This document shows, one piece after another, positions 6,957 through 7,175 of a DNA stretch of 7,175 bases. How positions within the stretch are numbered: the stretch's first letter is position 1; each line of letters opens with the position of its first letter. Origin of the DNA: Pseudomonadota bacterium. GTDB taxonomy: Bacteria; Desulfobacterota; Desulfobacteria; Desulfobacterales; C00003060. The position numbers and the translations under genes are program-made. The notes under the pieces were generated by a model. That model was not told where the DNA came from. It did not search any database and saw only the letters and a program-made list of their open reading frames with translations. The stretch is taken from the NCBI GenBank assembly GCA_015222985.1, contig JADFWI010000184.1, forward strand, positions 1-7,175, given 5' to 3'.

Positions 6957-7159
6957 AAAATGCCTAAAGTTTGATGAAATCGCAAAAAGTCGTCACTCCG
7001 GTGAAAACCGGAGTCCAGGTCAGTCATAACTTTCTGAAAACACTGGATTCCGGCTTTCGCCCGCCTGCGGGCCGTAGCCTATGGCGGAGAGCCCGGAATG
7101 ACAAAAAAGGACGTTTTTTGACTTTTTACGAGACCGTCAAGTTTAAAGTGCCTAAAGTT
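6957..7159. repeat. Composite inverted-repeat (MITE/REP-like) element
   Basis: Several repeat layers are nested. The outer layer is a 15-base direct repeat, AAA(A/G)TGCCTAAAGTT, at 6957-6971 and 7145-7159. Inside it are imperfect inverted ends: CGCAAAAAGTC (6981-6991) against GACTTTTTACG (7120-7130), extendable to about 21 bases with 16 matches (6971-6991 and 7120-7140). Within these, ACTCCGG-TGAAAA-CCGGAGT (6995-7014) forms a perfect seven-base-pair stem, and ATTCCGG (7047-7053) pairs with CCGGAAT (7093-7099) around a CCCGC-CT-GCGGG core (7060-7071). There is no transposase, so if mobile it would be a non-autonomous element. Confidence 0.6.
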
Positions 7160-7175
7160 GTGGTTCGCCTTCGGC

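Larger units (their letters stand above)
6842..7175. other. Intergenic region without a supported gene, rich in hairpins
   Basis: No protein-like reading frame was found in this stretch. It holds a hairpin at 6885-6903, a CCCTT-G-AAGGG palindrome at 6916-6926, the composite inverted-repeat element at about 6957-7159, and a GCC-TTC-GGC hairpin that ends exactly at the window edge (7167-7175). A 61-codon open frame on the minus strand (6842-7027) starts inside the repeat and has low-complexity composition with no family resemblance. Confidence 0.6.

Noticed and set aside
6842..7027. 61-codon minus-strand open frame as a small gene
   Set aside because: It starts inside the hairpin of the repeat element, has no ribosome site and its product has no recognisable feature.
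6992..7100. CRISPR array
   Set aside because: The repeats are hairpin arms and inverted ends, not equally spaced direct repeats with unique spacers, and there are no cas genes.
7047..7119. Rho-independent terminator
   Set aside because: The ATTCCGG stem is not followed directly by a T-run on either strand; the T6 run at 7114-7119 is separated by 14 bases. Termination cannot be excluded, but the repeat-element reading fits better.

Overview
The window is a 7.2-kb stretch of a bacterial chromosome. Every recognisable gene lies on the minus strand, so transcription runs from right to left. From upstream to downstream the layout is: a repeat-rich intergenic region (about 6842-7175); a gene for a DUF4143-type AAA ATPase (5597-6748); a HisF-type cyclase gene (4711-5475); carB, the large subunit of carbamoyl-phosphate synthase (1398-4598); and a PurF-like amidophosphoribosyltransferase (1316 to the left edge, where it is cut off). 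The three metabolic genes are separated by 112 and 81 bases and are probably one transcription unit. The ATPase has its own strong sigma70-like promoter.

The moderately GC-rich coding sequence and the intergenic hairpins of the type ATTCCGG...CCGGAAT suggest an anaerobic Desulfobacterota-type (deltaproteobacterial) genome. This rests on general resemblance only; there is no rRNA or lineage-specific marker in the window.

The metabolic genes share a theme. HisF, CarB and PurF each drive a reaction that uses ammonia, normally channelled from a glutaminase partner: HisH for HisF, CarA for CarB, and PurF's own N-terminal domain. No hisH or carA lies in the window. The PurF-like protein keeps its nucleophilic Cys but has changed three other motifs of the glutaminase pocket (GHVRY to GHVSL, HNGN to FSGN, SDTE to YNIE). 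The HisF protein has changed three of the four residues that form the ammonia gate in well-studied HisF. Products also connect: HisF releases AICAR into purine synthesis, PurF makes phosphoribosylamine for purines, and CarB makes carbamoyl phosphate for pyrimidines and arginine. The cluster may therefore be an ordinary nucleotide-precursor operon of divergent paralogues, or a set tuned to free ammonia. The sequence alone cannot decide this.

Non-coding points of note are a composite inverted-repeat (MITE/REP-like) element at about 6957-7159, a CATCCGG heptamer tandem repeat between carB and purF, a promoter with a palindrome over its -10 box that fixes the ATPase start, and an inverted repeat upstream of hisF.
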